From the NCBI RefSeq assembly GCF_003426945.1, contig NZ_QURO01000004.1, positions 1 through 64,000 of the forward strand: a DNA stretch of 64,000 nt. Reading direction: 5' to 3'. The translations under genes were made by a program, and so were the position numbers. The notes below the pieces were generated by a model. The model did not search any database, was not told the origin of the DNA, and was given only the letters and a program-made list of their open reading frames with translations. Shown here piece by piece: positions 62,526-64,000 of the stretch; the first letter of the stretch is position 1, and every line of letters starts with the position of its first letter. This DNA is from Thermus sediminis. GTDB taxonomy: Bacteria; Deinococcota; Deinococci; Deinococcales; Thermaceae.

Positions 62526-62837
62526 GTGGAAGGGGATCTGTCTGGGGTCTGGTACGTGCTGGAAGGGGAGCCTGGGGAGCACCTGGTGGTGGAGGCCTTG
62601 GGGAGGCGGCTTTCCGGGGTGTGGACGGATAGGGCCCTGGCGGAGGGGTTTTTGGCCTTCCACCCGGAGCTCTCTATGCGGGTAAGCCCCCTGGAGACCC
62701 GGGCCCTAAAGGAGGCCTTTTTAAGGGCTTTGGGTATGCTCCAGGTGGAGGCGGTCCTGGTGGACTACCAGCCCGGGGCCCACCGGGCCCGCCTGGTGGG
62801 GTTGGAAGACCTTTTAGAGGAGGTGCGGCGTGCGTAG
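62526..62837 (+). CDS. Small protein of unknown function
   Basis: 103 residues, GTG start with TATTAT 6 nt upstream. It reads VEGDLSGVWYVLEGEPGEHLVVEALGRRLSGVWTDRALAEGFLAFHPELSMRVSPLETRALKEAFLRALGMLQVEAVLVDYQPG. An alpha/beta pattern with WTD-x-ALAEGFLA suggests a SseB-like fold (the W/F-T-x-x-x-x-A...F pattern in SseB proteins), but I do not recognise it with confidence. Overlaps the next gene by 8 nt, so both form one unit. Confidence 0.75.
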   Translation: MEGDLSGVWYVLEGEPGEHLVVEALGRRLSGVWTDRALAEGFLAFHPELSMRVSPLETRALKEAFLRALGMLQVEAVLVDYQPGAHRARLVGLEDLLEEVRRA

Positions 62838-63258
62838 GACCTGGCTTTTGCTCTTGGCGCTTCTGGGTATGGCCTGGGCCCAGCGGGCCGAGGTGAGCGT
62901 GGGAAGCCCCTTTGGCCTCCAGGGGGGCCTTCGCTTTCCCCTGGTTCCCCTCCTTTTGGAGGGGCGGGCCTACGGGGGGGTGGGCCTTCAGGCCCTGGGC
63001 GGGGGCGTGGACCTCCTCCTCAAGGTGCCCTTGACCGACCTCTACCTGGGCCTTGGGGGCTTTTACGGCACGGGGAAGGCCTTCTCCCTGCCCCAGGACG
63101 AGGCGGGGCAGGGGGGAGTGAGGGGGGTCTTCGGCACCTGGCTCAACCTGCCCTTGCCCTTCGTAGGGGTTTACCTGGAACTCCATCCCATCTACTACCT
63201 GGTCCCTAGCCAGGACTTTGGCCTGGGGATAGCTCTGGGGGTGAGCCTGGGGTTTTAA
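62830..63258 (+). CDS. Secreted beta-rich protein, probably small outer-membrane barrel
   Basis: 142 residues. GTG start (62830) gives VRRTWLLLLALLGMAWAQ, a clear signal peptide with cleavage after AWA. The mature part alternates hydrophobic and Gly residues: GSPFGLQGGLRFPLVPLLLEGRAYGGVGLQALGGGVDLLLKVPLTDLYLGLGGFYG, ending ALGVSLGF with a terminal Phe like a barrel beta-signal. About 120 residues would fit an 8-strand barrel. No named family is recognised. The TAA stop is the first triplet of repeat copy D. Confidence 0.75.
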   Translation: MRRTWLLLLALLGMAWAQRAEVSVGSPFGLQGGLRFPLVPLLLEGRAYGGVGLQALGGGVDLLLKVPLTDLYLGLGGFYGTGKAFSLPQDEAGQGGVRGVFGTWLNLPLPFVGVYLELHPIYYLVPSQDFGLGIALGVSLGF

Positions 63259-63338
63259 GTGCCCCACCGCGGCTTCCGCCAGGGTAGGGACTCCAGAAAA
63301 CCCACGGCCCTAGTCTAGGTTCAATCCAGCATGTTGCC
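63256..63338 (+). repeat. Dispersed repeat 1, copy D (diverged)
   Basis: TAAGTGCCCCACCGCGGCTTCCGCC and, at the far end, AGCATGTTGC match the two ends of copies A and B; the middle is changed and the hairpin is broken (CCGCGGC / GCCAGGG). It fills the gap between the convergent 142-residue gene and glnS. Confidence 0.45.
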
Positions 63339-63341
63339 CCA

Positions 63342-64000
63342 TCAAGGCGCGGACACCAAGTCGGCCCGGTACCCCTCCTTGAGGGGGACGATGCGGTTCA
63401 GGACTAGGGCCTCCGGGCTAGAGTCCAGGGGGTCCTGCCAGAAGTAGCCCAGGCGCTCCAACTGGTAGCGGGTGTCCTTGGGGTCCTTGGCCACGCTGGG
63501 CTCTATGAAGCCCCGCCTGACCTCGAGGGCCTTGGGGTTCAGGTTCTTGAGGAAGTCCCCGCCCTCCTCGGGGTCCTCCGTGAGGAAGAGGCGGCCGTAG
63601 AGGCGGAACTCCGTGGGGAGGGCGTGGTTGGCGGAGACCCAGTGGATCACCCCTTTGGGCTTCCCCCCGTCCTCGGGGTTGGCCCCCAGGGTCCCGGGGA
63701 CCACCCGGGCCTTCAAGAGCCTCACCTCCCCCCCCTCCTCCACCACCTCCTCCAGCTCGATGACGTAGGCGTGCCTTAGGCGCACCCTCTGCCCAGGGGC
63801 GAAGCGCTTCCAGCCCTTGGGGGGGTTGAGGCTAAAGTCCGAGCGCTCTATGTAAATCCTCCCCGAGAAGGGGAGGGGGCGGCTTCCTTCCTTGGGGATG
63901 TCCCGGGGCCAGTAGGGGGCCTCTATCCACTCCTCCCCCTGGTAGTTGGTGAGGACCACCTCCAGGGGGTCCAGGACCCCCAGGACCCTGGGGGCCACGG
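63342..64000 (-). CDS. glnS: Glutaminyl-tRNA synthetase, C-terminal part (cut by window edge)
   Basis: About 219 residues of the anticodon-binding beta-barrel domains: VLDPLEVVLTNYQGEEWIEAPYWPRD, GRIYIERSDFSLNPPKGWKRFAPGQRVRLRHAYVIELEEVV, KPKGVIHWVSANHALPTEFRLYGRLF, FIEPSVAKDPKDTRYQLERLGYFWQDP. These match the two C-terminal barrels of GlnRS (and GluRS of eukaryotes). The catalytic half lies beyond position 64000. The gene ends AP* at 63342, 4 nt after repeat copy D. Confidence 0.95.
   Translation of the reverse strand, partial: VAPRVLGVLDPLEVVLTNYQGEEWIEAPYWPRDIPKEGSRPLPFSGRIYIERSDFSLNPPKGWKRFAPGQRVRLRHAYVIELEEVVEEGGEVRLLKARVVPGTLGANPEDGGKPKGVIHWVSANHALPTEFRLYGRLFLTEDPEEGGDFLKNLNPKALEVRRGFIEPSVAKDPKDTRYQLERLGYFWQDPLDSSPEALVLNRIVPLKEGYRADLVSAP

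Overview
The window looks like chromosomal DNA of a Thermus species, close to the T. thermophilus / T. aquaticus group. The support is very high G+C, proteins recognisable as Thermus orthologues (amylomaltase, GlyRS, Tdh, BamA/Omp85, PilA4, ClpC), tight gene packing, and many starts placed 6-8 nt after a TANNNT -10 box, which implies leaderless mRNAs as known in Deinococcus-Thermus. Both strands are used about equally and about 97% of the DNA is gene or gene relic.

Layout. (1) 1-3036: the leucine operon leuC-leuD-leuB (minus), with a 15-codon Ile/Leu leader peptide and an intrinsic attenuator, faces a tRNA-Leu(CAG) gene (plus). The two -35 boxes lie 2 bp apart inside a perfect 12-bp palindrome. 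The leu reading frames carry many single-base homopolymer indels that occur at this density nowhere else in the window. (2) 3200-8070: trpS, then a scarred accessory region with a possible scpA remnant, two relics of one coiled-coil membrane gene, a transposase remnant, a foreign short-chain dehydrogenase, two Uma2-type genes (one frameshifted) and an orphan nucleotidyltransferase. (3) 8260-12175: a minus-strand type IV pilus / DNA-uptake cluster (comZ-like protein, three minor pilins, major pilin PilA4, one more pilin). (4) 12301-14939: thiolase, a DUF433 antitoxin with a truncated toxin, a DUF503 gene and an intact MNT-HEPN toxin-antitoxin pair. (5) 14936-33683: BamA, purine nucleoside phosphorylase, YggS, DivIVA, HflX, acylphosphatase, a 2670-residue TamB-like protein, threonine dehydrogenase, a PQQ sugar dehydrogenase, MtnA and ComF. 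(6) 33680-49579: a MalT/SARP-like regulator, a Fur-family regulator divergent from a YibE/F membrane protein, SbcCD, a secreted esterase, RecG, a paired M16 peptidase and an EamA transporter. (7) 49595-64000: 3-hydroxyacyl-CoA dehydrogenase, amylomaltase, SucCD, PIN-TRAM protein, RadA, ClpC, GlyRS, Asd, TlyA, two small unknown genes and the 3' end of glnS.

How the parts work together. The BamA and TamB-like proteins belong to outer-envelope assembly. The pilus cluster and ComF relate to natural transformation, and RecG, RadA and SbcCD to recombination and repair of DNA. Two dispersed repeat families (about 105 bp, with a hairpin and a built-in promoter; and a palindrome of about 45 bp) mark the accessory junctions. 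No rRNA, CRISPR array or complete insertion sequence was seen. Gene names rest on motif and family recognition by eye; no search was run.
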